NCBI GenBank assembly: GCA_964245885.1
Contig: CAXTOX010000003.1
Location: 1-64,000 of the forward strand
Length of the DNA stretch: 64,000 bases
Origin: CAHJWO01 sp964245885
GTDB taxonomy: Bacteria > Verrucomicrobiota > Verrucomicrobiia > Chthoniobacterales > SZAS-18
Direction of reading: 5' to 3'
Below the pieces are notes generated by a model that had not been told where the DNA came from, did not search any database, and saw only the letters and a program-made list of their open reading frames with translations. Position numbers and translations under genes: made by a program. Below are positions 16,177-27,301 of this stretch, piece after piece. Numbering within the stretch: the first letter of the stretch is position 1; every line of letters starts with the position of its first letter.

Positions 16177-17475
16177 TCAGACCGTTTCCACCCACAGCGC
16201 GCCGCCCTGGCCGCCGCCGACGCAGAGCGAGAGGAGCGCGCGCTTGGCCTTGCGGCGGGCGAGTTCCTTGAGACCGGTCAACACGAGGCGCGCGCCGGTC
16301 ACGCCCACCGGATGGCCGAGCGCGATGGCCCCGCCGTTGACGTTGAGGACCTCGTCGGAGATCTCGCCGAGCACGGTGTCGCGGCCGAGCTTTTCCCGAC
16401 AATACTTCGCGTCGGTCGCCGCGCGCTGGCAGCCGATGACCTGCGCGGCGAACGCCTCGTTGATCTCGATGAGGTCGGCGTCCTTCAAACCGAAGCCGTG
16501 CCGCTGCTCGGCCTTGTGGATGGCGTGCACCGGGCCGAGGCCCATGCGCGACGGGTCGCAGCCCGCGTACTGGAAGCCGACGAGCTTACCCAGAGGTGTC
16601 AGGCCGCTGGCTCGGAGCGCCTTTTCGGTCATCATCAGAAGCGCCACGGCACCGTCGGTGATCTGCGACGCGTTGCCTGCCGTCACGGAGCCGCTGACTT
16701 TCTCGAACACCGGCCTGAGCTTGCCCAGCGCCTCCATCGTCTGACCCTTGCGCGGGCCGTTGTCCTCGTCGAGGTACGCCTGGCCGTTGCGAACCTTCGG
16801 CAGGTAGACGGGCGTGATCTCCTCGCGCAGCTTGTCCTTGGCGGCGACCGCCTTGTGATGCGAGACCATCGAGAAACGATCCTGCTCCTCGCGCGTGATG
16901 CCGAAGTCACGCGACACGTTCTCGGCGGTCTGACCCATGTTCAGGCCGCTCACCGGGTCGGACAACCCCATTTGCAGGCCGATGCGCGGCTTGAAATCCT
17001 CCGGCCGGAAGCTCGCGGCGACAGCGATCTTATCCTTGAAGGTCTTGGCGCGGGCGAGCGCGCTGAATTTTTTTGCCGCCCCGGCACTGTAGAGCAGGGG
17101 AACGAGCGACATGTTCTCCGTGCCGCCGACCACGAACACGTCGCCGCGTCCCACCAGCATTTTTTCCGCCGCCTGCGTGACGCTCTCGAAGCCGGACGCG
17201 CAGTTGCGATGCACCGTGACGGCCGAGACCGTATCGGGGATGCCCGCGCGCAAGGCGATGACGCGGGCGATGTTCGCGGCGTCGGCCGGTTGCGCGACGC
17301 AGCCGAAAACTACTTCCTCGATGGTCGCGGGGTCCAGACCCGTTTTGGCGAGGAGTTCGGCCACGGCGGCACGGCCGAGTTCGACGGCGTCGGTGTCCGC
17401 GAAGGCGGTGCCCATCTTGGCGAACGGGGTGCGGATGCCGTCCACAATGTAAATCGGCTGTTCGAGAGGCTTCAT
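16177..17475 (-). CDS. fadI: Acetyl-CoA acyltransferase (thiolase)
   Basis: Last step of beta-oxidation: thiolytic cleavage of 3-ketoacyl-CoA. The 432-residue protein has the nucleophile segment VHRNCASGFESV (Cys near residue 97), INEAFAAQ, the His motif NVNGGAIALGHPVGVTG and the C-terminal acid/base Cys in LSLCVGGGQGG. The start MKPLEQPIYIVDGIRTPFAK is fixed by family alignment. It is the first gene of the fatty-acid operon, facing the TetR gene across a 162-base region with three operator-like palindromes. Length and context favour the FadI degradative type over an acetoacetyl-CoA thiolase. Confidence 0.93.
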   Translation of the reverse strand: MKPLEQPIYIVDGIRTPFAKMGTAFADTDAVELGRAAVAELLAKTGLDPATIEEVVFGCVAQPADAANIARVIALRAGIPDTVSAVTVHRNCASGFESVTQAAEKMLVGRGDVFVVGGTENMSLVPLLYSAGAAKKFSALARAKTFKDKIAVAASFRPEDFKPRIGLQMGLSDPVSGLNMGQTAENVSRDFGITREEQDRFSMVSHHKAVAAKDKLREEITPVYLPKVRNGQAYLDEDNGPRKGQTMEALGKLRPVFEKVSGSVTAGNASQITDGAVALLMMTEKALRASGLTPLGKLVGFQYAGCDPSRMGLGPVHAIHKAEQRHGFGLKDADLIEINEAFAAQVIGCQRAATDAKYCREKLGRDTVLGEISDEVLNVNGGAIALGHPVGVTGARLVLTGLKELARRKAKRALLSLCVGGGQGGALWVETV

Positions 17476-17530
17476 TTCAGGGAGGAAGAAAATTGAATGC
17501 GCGGGGAGGGGACCGCAGCAACATAAAAAA

Positions 17531-17598
17531 ATAAACATTGTTCAAACGGCAGTCAACAAAATTTTAAACGATGTTCAATTTTCTTGAACGCTGTTCAA
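17531..17598. promoter_or_regulatory. Three operator-like palindromes, TTGAAC-N3-GTTCAA
   Basis: The divergent region holds three copies of one 15-base pattern: ATAAAC ATT GTTCAA (17531-17545), TTAAAC GAT GTTCAA (17564-17578) and TTGAAC GCT GTTCAA (17584-17598, perfect). Start-to-start distances are 33 and 20 bases. They sit between the thiolase and TetR starts, so they are the likely binding sites of the TetR protein, controlling both itself and the fatty-acid operon. Regulator and ligand are inferred. Confidence 0.7.
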
Positions 17599-17637
17599 AT
17601 TCTGCGATTCTGGGAGGCGTTACACGTTCCTGTTCCT

Positions 17638-18420
17638 ATGCGACCACCTCTCCGTTTTCCTCCTGCTGCCAGTGGCTCGGCTCCTGTCGCCGTGAGCGAA
17701 CGGAGCGACCGCGTGCGATCCAAGCCGGCCAAGGCCGCGAGGCCCACCCGCGCCACGAAAGCCGCCAAGCCAGCGCCACCCGCGCGCCCGCCGAAGAACC
17801 CGCGCCGCCTCGCGCCGCCGTCCATGGACCACCGTCGCGCGCACGTCCTGGAAGCCGCGCTCCGGGTGTTTGAAGAGAAGGGCCTCGAAGGCGCGAACAT
17901 GCGCTCCATCGCGCGTGAGGCCGGCTACACGCCCGGCGCGCTCTATTTCTACTACGCGAGCCAGGAGGAGATCTACGCCGATCTGCTCTCGCACTCGTTG
18001 CGGCGGTTGCACGCGGCGACCTGCGAGGCCGGTGCGGAGTTCACGGACGGCGCGAACCCGTGCGCGCTCGTCGTCGCCCGCGCGCTGGCGTTTTACGATT
18101 ACTACGCGACGCGGCCCGACGAACTGAGCCTCGGTTTCTACCTGTTCCGCGGCATCGGTCCCCACGGGTTGACGCGTGAACTCAACGAACGGCTCAACAC
18201 CGAACTCTGGCGCGCGCTCGCGGGGTTGTACGATCCGATCATCGCGCTCGGCCGCACGCGCGAGGAGGCGCTGGCGGAGTTGACCTCGGCTTTCGGGCAC
18301 TGCGTGGGTATGCTGTTGCTCGTGCACACGGGCCGCATCCGCATGTTCCGGCAGGACGGGCGGGAGTTGTTCCGCGCGTTCGTGGAAAACAGCGTTGGCG
18401 GAAAGGGCGTCGGACGATGA
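17638..18420 (+). CDS. TetR-family regulator of the fatty-acid operon
   Basis: The 260-residue protein has a long basic Ala/Pro/Lys N-terminal tail (residues 20-60), then a TetR DNA-binding domain: HRRAHVLEAALRVFEEKGLE, ANMRSIAREAGYTPGALYFY with the helix-turn-helix and YYASQEEIYADLL. The helical ligand domain follows. Divergent placement next to fadI, as for FadR/PsrA-type TetR repressors, suggests that it senses acyl-CoA. ATG 17638 was chosen because the earlier in-frame TTG lies inside the operator; Met at 17824 is also possible and would remove the basic tail. Confidence 0.85.
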   Translation: MRPPLRFPPAASGSAPVAVSERSDRVRSKPAKAARPTRATKAAKPAPPARPPKNPRRLAPPSMDHRRAHVLEAALRVFEEKGLEGANMRSIAREAGYTPGALYFYYASQEEIYADLLSHSLRRLHAATCEAGAEFTDGANPCALVVARALAFYDYYATRPDELSLGFYLFRGIGPHGLTRELNERLNTELWRALAGLYDPIIALGRTREEALAELTSAFGHCVGMLLLVHTGRIRMFRQDGRELFRAFVENSVGGKGVGR

Positions 18421-18586
18421 ACAACGCCCGTTCCTCCATCACCGGCGTTCGCCCGCCGTGTCCTTGGCCGAAGTTCCGCCGGTCGATGTCGCGGCGCGGG
18501 GCGGACGACGGCCGGAAGACCGCCGAAAACCGACCCGAAGAAGGAAAATTCCGTCGCACGCTAACCGTTGTTTTCCGCGCGAACTA

Positions 18587-18865
18587 CAGTGTTTTTCGTT
18601 TGCGTGTGGAGTCCTCCCAGCCCCGGCAGGGGCGCAAGCGTTTAGCCCACGGCGTAAGCCGTGGGAAAGGTGGTCCAGAGGGTCAAAGCCCCGGCAGGGG
18701 CGTAAGAAAAAACGCGGTCCATTGGGGACCACCAGGCGGGTTTTCTTTCGCCCCTGCCGGGGCTTGGCTGGTGTGGGTGCTGGTTCCTCACGGCTCACGC
18801 CGTGGGCTAAACGCTTGCGCCCCTGCCGGGGCTGAAAACTCTACGAGTAACCGGAAAACGCTTTA
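18587..18865. repeat. Inverted-repeat element, family B, copy 1
   Basis: An element of about 280 bases with outer arms related to GTTTTTCGTTTGCGTGTGGA and its inverse. Inside are four AGCCCCGGCAGGGGCG units, two forward and then two reversed, and two CACGGCGTAAGCCGTG-like palindromes. The parts pair as nested hairpins. Copies occur at 21478-21740, 33119-33393 and 39920-40145. The bases before it (18421-18586) show no gene. Confidence 0.9.
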
Positions 18866-18878
18866 AACCGGATCTCCC

Positions 18879-19390
18879 ATGGCCGAATCCTTCCGCACCC
18901 GCCTGCTGCGCTGGCGGTTCAACCTGCATCCCGCCTACCGCCGCAGCGGAGGCCGCCTCACCTACGTCGCCGCCGATCTGCACGAGGTGCGTGTGCGCCT
19001 GCCGCTGTGCCGCGCCACGCGCAACCTCAACGGCACGATCTACGGCGGCAGCATCTACGCGGCCGTCGATGCGCTCCACGCCGTGATGATCGCCCAACTG
19101 CTCGGGCCGCGCGAATACGTCGCGTGGACGAAGGCGGCGCACGTCCGCTTTTGCGCCAGGCGCGCACGGACCTGGAAGCGCGCGTCGTGCTCAGCGACGA
19201 GGAAGTGCGCTCCGTGCGCGACGAGGCCGAACGGACCGGGAAGGTCGAGCGCCGGTACACCGTGGAGTTGACCGACGCGCACGGCCACGTCTGCGCGGCG
19301 TGCGAGATCACCGTGCACATCCACGCGCGCGCCGCCCGGGCACGCCCGGATGATCCGGTCGAAGCCATCGCCACGCCGGCCGCTTCCTGA
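18879..19390 (+). pseudogene. DUF4442 / hotdog thioesterase-like gene with one frameshift
   Basis: The first frame (18879 to about 19152) reads MAESFRTRLLRWRFNLHPAY and NLNGTIYGGSIYAAVDALHA, typical of the DUF4442 (YiiD-C-like) hotdog family. The second frame continues with RQARTDLEARVVLSDEEVRS to the stop at 19390. The break is at a run of four T (19149-19152); one more T would give a single 170-residue protein. A homopolymer error in the assembly is as likely as a real mutation. The SDR gene follows after 3 bases, so the pair was an operon. Confidence 0.75.
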
Positions 19391-19393
19391 CCC

Positions 19394-20230
19394 ATGAACG
19401 AGTTTGCCGGCCGCACCATCTTCATCACCGGCGCGAGCCGCGGCATCGGCCGCGCCATCGCCCTGCGCCTCGCGCGCGGCGGGGCCAACGTCGCCGCCGC
19501 CGCCAAGAGCGACGAACCGCATCCCAAGCTGCCCGGCACGATCCACGAGGTGGCCGCGGAGGTCGACGCCGCCGGCGGCCACGGACTCGCCGTGCGCCTG
19601 GACGTGCGCGATGAGGCCAACGTCGAGGCGGCCGTCGCCGCGACGGTGGAACGTTTCGGCGGGCTGGATGCCGTCGTCAACAACGCCGGGGCCATCGCGC
19701 TGACCAACGTGGAAGACACCCCGCCCAAGCGCTTCGACCTGCTCCAGAGCGTCAACGCCCGCGCGGTGTACCTGTGCGCGCGGGCGGCGCTGCCGCACCT
19801 GCGGCGTTCGGCGTTCGGCGGGCATGTCCTGAGCCTGTGCCCGCCGCTGAACTTTGCGGGAACGTGGCTGCGCGATCATGCGCCGTACACGCTCAGCAAG
19901 TTCGGCATGACGATCCTGTCGCTGGGCATGGCGGAGGAGTTCCGGGCGGGCAACGTGGCGGTGAACTGCCTGTGGCCGCGCACGCTCGTGGCGACGAGCG
20001 CGGTGGAGTTCGCCATCCCCGGCGGGAAAAACCTGTTCGCCCGGGCGCGCAAGCCGGAGATCGTCGCCGACGCGGCGGCGGCCATCCTCGCCACGCCGCC
20101 GGGCAAGCTGACCGGCCAGTGCCTGCTCGACGAGGATTTCCTGCGAGCGCGGGGCGTGGAGGATTTCGCGCCGTACGCCTGGGACGCGGCGGGAGCGGTC
20201 GGCGGGCTGCTGCCTGATTTGTTCCTATGA
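19394..20230 (+). CDS. Short-chain dehydrogenase/reductase, HSDL2-like
   Basis: NAD(P)-dependent oxidoreductase of 278 residues with the cofactor motif TGASRGIGRAIAL, NNAGAIAL and the catalytic YTLSK (Tyr-x3-Lys). The insertion KSDEPHPKLPGTIHEVAAEV after the second strand is characteristic of hydroxysteroid-dehydrogenase-like protein 2 and its bacterial relatives, proteins linked to fatty-acid metabolism; the SCP2 domain of the animal protein is absent. It follows the broken DUF4442 gene and overlaps the convergent lrgB by 6 bases. The substrate is unknown. Confidence 0.88.
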   Translation: MNEFAGRTIFITGASRGIGRAIALRLARGGANVAAAAKSDEPHPKLPGTIHEVAAEVDAAGGHGLAVRLDVRDEANVEAAVAATVERFGGLDAVVNNAGAIALTNVEDTPPKRFDLLQSVNARAVYLCARAALPHLRRSAFGGHVLSLCPPLNFAGTWLRDHAPYTLSKFGMTILSLGMAEEFRAGNVAVNCLWPRTLVATSAVEFAIPGGKNLFARARKPEIVADAAAAILATPPGKLTGQCLLDEDFLRARGVEDFAPYAWDAAGAVGGLLPDLFL

Positions 20231-20956
20231 GGGAGCGCCGCCCGCGATCCAGCGCAGCACGAACGGCATGACGACGGCACCCAGCATCGCCGTGCCGCTC
20301 ATCCCGAGCGACGCGTAAGCTCCCGCCGCCGGGCTGATCTCCATGGCGCGCGCCACCCCGATGCCGTGCGACGTGCAGCCGAGCGCGAGGCCGACGGCGC
20401 GTTCGTCGCGGACGCGCAGCCAGCGCAGGACGCTCGGTCCGACCGTCGCACCGAGCATCCCGGCGATGAGCGTGCCGGCCATCGCCGCATCGACGGACAC
20501 CCCTGCGTCCAAGGCGAGTCGGTAAGCCACGGGCGACGTGATGGACTTCAACGTGCCGCCCGCCACGACCGGCCAAGCACGGTGCAGAGCAGCCACGCCG
20601 AACGCCATGCTGCCCACCGCCACGCCGAGGCCGAAAGGGAGGACCACCGCCAACGTGCCGACGCTCGCGCGCACGGTGCGGCGCAACTGAAAAATCGGCA
20701 CCGCCATCGCGACCACCGCGGGACCGAGCAGCCAGTTGATCCACTCCGTCGCCGCCCGGTACTCGTCGTAGCGGCGGCCGGTGAGTTCGAGGAGGGCTGT
20801 CACGGCCAGGATGCCGGTGAAGCCCGGATGCAGCAGCGAAAAACGCAGGCGCAAGAACAGCCGGCGGCAGAGGAAATAGACGAGGATCGTCAGCCCGCTC
20901 CAGAGTGCGAGCAACCCGGCGAAGGGCAATCCGAACGTCGAGGCAACTAGGTTCAT
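20225..20956 (-). CDS. lrgB: LrgB/CidB-family membrane protein
   Basis: The 243-residue protein has about six to seven membrane helices and the family motifs GGTLKSITSPVAYRLA, AGMLGATVGPSVLRWL and LGCTSHGIGVARAME. LrgB partners LrgA in systems that modulate murein hydrolase activity and programmed lysis, or export small carboxylates such as pyruvate or glycolate. Its start overlaps the LrgA stop (ATGA, 20953-20956), which indicates a coupled operon. Confidence 0.92.
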   Translation of the reverse strand: MNLVASTFGLPFAGLLALWSGLTILVYFLCRRLFLRLRFSLLHPGFTGILAVTALLELTGRRYDEYRAATEWINWLLGPAVVAMAVPIFQLRRTVRASVGTLAVVLPFGLGVAVGSMAFGVAALHRAWPVVAGGTLKSITSPVAYRLALDAGVSVDAAMAGTLIAGMLGATVGPSVLRWLRVRDERAVGLALGCTSHGIGVARAMEISPAAGAYASLGMSGTAMLGAVVMPFVLRWIAGGAPS

Positions 20957-21447
20957 CGTGCCAGGTTTTGGCCGGGCTGTCCGGTCGCCGGTTTTCCGCG
21001 GAGAACCTGTTGCGCAGCGTGCCCCGTCGCTGCCCAGAGCAACAGCGTGGCGACAGCCACCGTGCCTGCGAACAATCCGCGGTCGGCAACCCAGAAGTCA
21101 CGGTTGCGCAACGCGTAAACGAAGATCGGCATGAACAACAGCGGTAACAGCCACAAGAGCCAGCGAGCGGCGTCCACGACCCAACACAGGGGCAAGATTC
21201 CCGCGCCGAGCAGCGTGAGCAGCAGGAACAACCCGAGGATGTTGCCCGGGAGGCTCAACCCCGACCAACTCTTGATGGCCTCGCCGGCTTCCAGGCAGCA
21301 GACCAGCACCACGAAGCCGACGGGAACGTGCCACCAAGCTGCCGGCTCCGCTTCTTCGGGTAACACCGGCGGCGGTTCCGCAGGCACGGGCGCAGCAGGT
21401 TCGCCGGGGTGACGAGGTAAAGGCGCGGGGTCAGGCAGGTTCGACAT
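20953..21447 (-). CDS. lrgA: LrgA/CidA-family holin-like membrane protein
   Basis: The 164-residue protein has a Pro/Glu-rich cytoplasmic N-terminal extension (residues 1-40) before the LrgA domain with four helices (LSLPGNILGLFLLLTLLGAG, LLPLLFMPIFVYALR). The partner LrgB is coupled through an ATGA overlap. The extension is unusual, since typical LrgA proteins are about 120-145 residues. A weak parS look-alike lies around its start codon. Confidence 0.9.
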   Translation of the reverse strand: MSNLPDPAPLPRHPGEPAAPVPAEPPPVLPEEAEPAAWWHVPVGFVVLVCCLEAGEAIKSWSGLSLPGNILGLFLLLTLLGAGILPLCWVVDAARWLLWLLPLLFMPIFVYALRNRDFWVADRGLFAGTVAVATLLLWAATGHAAQQVLRGKPATGQPGQNLAR

Positions 21448-21477
21448 GGAACAGGGTAGCGATGCGCGGACGTTGGT

Positions 21478-21740
21478 CTACAGCGTTTTCCGTTTGCCTG
21501 TGAGAGTCCCAGCCCCGGCACAGGCGCAAGCGTTTAGTGCCTGTCCGATCAATCTCGTTTCCAGCCCCGGCAGGGGAGGCAGAATTTAGCCCGGGGCGTG
21601 AGCCCCATGGAAAGCGGCCCTTCGGCATAGCCCCGGCAGGGGCGGCAGAAAACCCGCGCAGTGATCCCGCTGGCCCGCGTCTTTTTCTTGCGTCCCTGCC
21701 GGGGCTACAAGCCCTACGGGCAAATGGAAAATGCTGTATT
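21478..21740. repeat. Inverted-repeat element, family B, copy 2
   Basis: Begins ACAGCGTTTTCCGTTTGCCT and ends with the inverted form near CAAATGGAAAATGCTGT. Three AGCCCCGGCAGGGG-type units are recognisable and one is altered (CCCCGGCACAGGCG). The central palindrome is degenerate compared with copies 1 and 3, so this copy looks older. It fills the gap between lrgA and the convergent end of the peptidoglycan-binding protein gene. Confidence 0.85.
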
Positions 21741-21806
21741 CAGTCAAGAAAATCCGTTTGCTCATGCCAGTTCGTCCAGCGGGGCGAATGAAAGCAGCCT
21801 TCTCCT

Positions 21807-22877
21807 TCAATCCAATTGCAGCGCGTGCAGCGTCGCTTCGTTGATCAAACCGGTGTCCGCGAGGTGGCGGTCCTGCTGGAATTTACGGAGGGCTTCCTTG
21901 GTGTCGGGGCCATACATGGCATCCACTTTCCCACCGAAGTACCCGCGGCGGATCAGTTCCTGTTGCACTGCCTCCACCAAGGAATCCGGCCCGTTGTTCG
22001 GCACCGTGCCTTGAGCAGCATTCCCCTCGCTCTGCCTTTGTGGACCCACCTGCGGCGCGGGAGCTGGTTGGTCGTTCGCGTTGGCATTCTGACCCTGGTC
22101 CGTGTACTGCGGGGTCACCGTGGCTGCCCCGTTGTCGTAACCGATCGCAGCGTTGGAGATATCCGAGTACGTGCCGTCCGCGTAATACGGGTAGGCTCCA
22201 TTGTATCCGCCGTAGTAGCCGAGGTACGGTGCGTAAGACGAACCATAAGCATACGGATAGTCGTAGTACCTGTACGGGTAATGGTAGCGGCCGTTGCGGT
22301 AAACATTCCCTCCGGTGTTGTGGTTATACCCATTCGGGGAAACGCGTCCGGCGAACCGGTTGTTGGTGTAAGCGTTGGATGAATCAGGCCGGTTCGTGGA
22401 ACTGCGTGCCGCAGCGTTGTTGTTCGCCGTGTTTACCGCCGTGCCGCTCCAAGCGTTTGCCGAACGGGTCGGAAGTTGCCCCACGGATTGTGGTGTGCCC
22501 GCCGTCGGATAGACGGATCGCGTGCCTTGCGGAGAACCGCTCAATCCACCGGGCCGCGCCAAAGAACGCTGCGTGGCAACCCCGCCGAACCCACGAGAAG
22601 CGTTGTTAGAAAACGAGACACCGGGCCTCGCCCCAGAAACCGCCGGAGCGGAAAGGGAAGCATGACCACCTCCGGTGGCACCCGTGCCGCCGTGGGAGCC
22701 GCCGGGTGCAGCGGCACCGCCGCCCACGGTCCCGGCCGTGGTTCCACCGCTCACACCGCCGGCGCTTCCGGCCGCACCACCCGGGCCGAACGCCCGTAAA
22801 TTCCCCACCGACAGAGCAAACGTGATTGCCACGGCCAGGGGAGCAGCCGAGGGCGAAAGTTTTCCTAGAATTTTCAT
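21807..22877 (-). CDS. Secreted protein with C-terminal peptidoglycan-binding domain
   Basis: The 356-residue protein starts MKILGKLSPSAAPLAVAITF, a signal peptide. A long Gly/Ala/Ser-rich region (about residues 30-160) and a Tyr/Asn/Gly-rich region (about 165-250) follow. The C-terminal peptidoglycan_binding_1 domain (about 295-356) contains VQQELIRRGYFGGKVDAMYG and LRKFQQDRHLADTGLINEAT. It probably sits in the cell envelope. The Met ten residues upstream would spoil the signal peptide, so 22877 was used. It is divergent from clpB. Confidence 0.85.
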   Translation of the reverse strand: MKILGKLSPSAAPLAVAITFALSVGNLRAFGPGGAAGSAGGVSGGTTAGTVGGGAAAPGGSHGGTGATGGGHASLSAPAVSGARPGVSFSNNASRGFGGVATQRSLARPGGLSGSPQGTRSVYPTAGTPQSVGQLPTRSANAWSGTAVNTANNNAAARSSTNRPDSSNAYTNNRFAGRVSPNGYNHNTGGNVYRNGRYHYPYRYYDYPYAYGSSYAPYLGYYGGYNGAYPYYADGTYSDISNAAIGYDNGAATVTPQYTDQGQNANANDQPAPAPQVGPQRQSEGNAAQGTVPNNGPDSLVEAVQQELIRRGYFGGKVDAMYGPDTKEALRKFQQDRHLADTGLINEATLHALQLD

Positions 22878-22998
22878 AGGCTTGTCCAAACATACATCAG
22901 CGGACAACCCTTTGAAAGATGGTTCCGAAGCGCCGCATTTTTTGCGCGAATGATTGAACCTTTACGCACCTGAACTGTCCGATTTTGATACAGATTTT

Positions 22999-25584
<2,586 letters not shown>

Positions 25585-25611
25585 TTCCTTGAACCTGTAC
25601 GCAAGGGGACT

Positions 25612-27033
25612 GTGAAATCACAGCCTCCTTTTTGCGTCCTCTCCCTCGTGGCGGCGTTGTTCTTACCGGCCGTTCTCCGCGCCGAACCCTCCGCGCCGCC
25701 GACCTACGAGCAGGTGCGGCAGATCCTGCAAGAACGCATCGAGAAGGACAAACGCGGCGTGGCCATCGTCGTCGGATTGATCGACGCAAAGGGCAGCCGC
25801 GTGGTGGCGTTCGGCAACAGGATCAAAGACGGCGGGGTGCCCGTCGACGGAAAAACGATCTTCGAGGTCGGTTCCGTCACCAAGGTTTTCACCTCTCTCC
25901 TGCTGGCCGACATGGTGGCGAGGGGCGAGGTCAAGCTGGATGATCCCGTCGCCAAGTACCTGCCAAAAGACGTGAAAGTCCCCACGCGGGGCGGCAGAGA
26001 AATTACTCTGCTCGACCTGGCCACCCATCGTTCCGGCCTGCCGTCGGTGCCGGATAATCTTCCTTCCAAGGACGACGCTGACCCGTGGGCGGACTACACG
26101 ACGGCGCAGTTGTACGAGTTTCTTTCCGGGTACGAGTTGAAGCGTGAGATCGGCAGCCAGTTTGAATATTCCAACCTCGGCGTCGGCCTGCTCGGCAACG
26201 CTCTGGCCCGGCGGGAAACAAAGGCGTCGGAAAGCACAGGCCCCGACGCGGATTACGCGCTGAACGTCTTCGACTGGATTTTGCAGCCTCTCGGCATGGC
26301 GGACACCGGGATCAATCCGCCAGAAGCAATGCACGAACGCTTGGCGACCCCTTACGGCCGGGATCTCCGCGCGGTGAAGCCGTGGCACCTCCCGGCGCTC
26401 GCCGGCGCGGGGTCACTCCGTTCGGACGTGGATGACCTGCTCAAATTTGTGTCGGCCGAACTCGGCCTGACCAAAACGCCGCTCGCCGCCGCGATGCAGG
26501 AAACCCAGAAGGCGCGCAACAAAACGGACGAGGAAGTCATGGAAATCGGCCTCGGCTGGCTCATCATGAAGCGTTACGACCCTCCGGTGTATTGGCACAA
26601 CGGCGGGACCGGCGGATTTCGTAGCTTCGTCGGGTTTTGCCCCGCGAAGAAAATAGGCGTCGTGGTGTTGTCCAATTCCGCCTTCGGGGTGGATGACATC
26701 GGCTTCCATTTGCTCGACGACCGTTTTGAACTCAAGCCGCCGCTGAAGGAACGCACCGCCATCCAGCTCAAGCCCGAGACCGCCGACCAGTACCTGGGCA
26801 AATACGAGGTGATCCCGCAGTTCGCGCTCACCTTTAGCCGCGAGGGTGACCGCTATTTCATCGACGCCACCGACAATCCCAGGGACGAGGTGTTCCCCGA
26901 AACGGAGAACCAGTTTTTCTCTAAGTCCTTCGACGGGCAGATCGAGTTCGTGAAGGATGCCGACGGCAGATACAGTTCGCTGATCCTGCACCAAGGCGGC
27001 CTGCCCGACCAGTCGGCCAAACGGTTGCCGTGA
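25612..27033 (+). CDS. Exported serine hydrolase, class C beta-lactamase-like
   Basis: The 473-residue protein starts at GTG with AGGGGA just upstream and has a signal peptide ending near VLRA-EP (residue 24). The beta-lactamase/transpeptidase-like domain has the nucleophile motif SVTK (Ser88, Lys91), YSN near residue 184 and HNGGTGG near 325, equivalent to the KTG box. A C-terminal extension resembling DUF3471 follows. It could be an esterase, D-aminopeptidase or peptidase; true beta-lactamase activity is not implied. It lies 27 bases after clpB on the same strand, which may be chance. Confidence 0.88.
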   Translation: MKSQPPFCVLSLVAALFLPAVLRAEPSAPPTYEQVRQILQERIEKDKRGVAIVVGLIDAKGSRVVAFGNRIKDGGVPVDGKTIFEVGSVTKVFTSLLLADMVARGEVKLDDPVAKYLPKDVKVPTRGGREITLLDLATHRSGLPSVPDNLPSKDDADPWADYTTAQLYEFLSGYELKREIGSQFEYSNLGVGLLGNALARRETKASESTGPDADYALNVFDWILQPLGMADTGINPPEAMHERLATPYGRDLRAVKPWHLPALAGAGSLRSDVDDLLKFVSAELGLTKTPLAAAMQETQKARNKTDEEVMEIGLGWLIMKRYDPPVYWHNGGTGGFRSFVGFCPAKKIGVVVLSNSAFGVDDIGFHLLDDRFELKPPLKERTAIQLKPETADQYLGKYEVIPQFALTFSREGDRYFIDATDNPRDEVFPETENQFFSKSFDGQIEFVKDADGRYSSLILHQGGLPDQSAKRLP

Positions 27034-27180
27034 GGTCGTTCCCGGTCTAATGTGGGTCGGCCGTGCCATCGTGTGGAGTGTGGTGCTGGCGTTCGTGGCG
27101 GGGGTGACGGAAGCCGTCCGCCGCCAAGAGCGGCGGAAACGCCGGTGATGGGCGTTCCTGCGGTAGTTTCACGCCCGGAA

Positions 27181-27295
27181 AATGCCTCTCGCAAAGGACG
27201 CAAAGGAAGAGAAGGCATCGAGAAAATAACCTGCCTTCCGCTTCCTTTCCCACCTTCTGGCCTTTGCGTCCTTCGCGTCCTTTGCGAGAAGCATT
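27181..27295. repeat. Inverted-repeat element, family D, copy 1
   Basis: Arms AATGCCTCTCGCAAAGGACG and GCGTCCTTTGCGAGAAGCAT pair around a centre of about 55 bases. The right arm contains the extra unit GCGTCCTTC that the left arm lacks. The same family is at 35531-35642. It lies between convergent genes, so a bidirectional terminator or mRNA-end role is possible; it has no T-run of the standard kind. Confidence 0.85.
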
Positions 27296-27301
27296 CCTCT
27301 A

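Noticed and set aside
18417..18866. Open frames across repeat B1 that give Arg/Pro-rich peptides
   Set aside because: The same peptides appear wherever the repeat occurs; they come from the inverted repeat, not from a gene.
21440..21455. Third parS-like site GGTTCGACATGGAACA
   Set aside because: Three mismatches and it overlaps the lrgA start codon, so coding constraints explain it.
27050..27148. 32-codon frame MWVGRAIVWSVVLAFVAGVT... after the serine hydrolase gene
   Set aside because: It could be a mini membrane protein, but there is no ribosome-binding site or context and the length is within chance.
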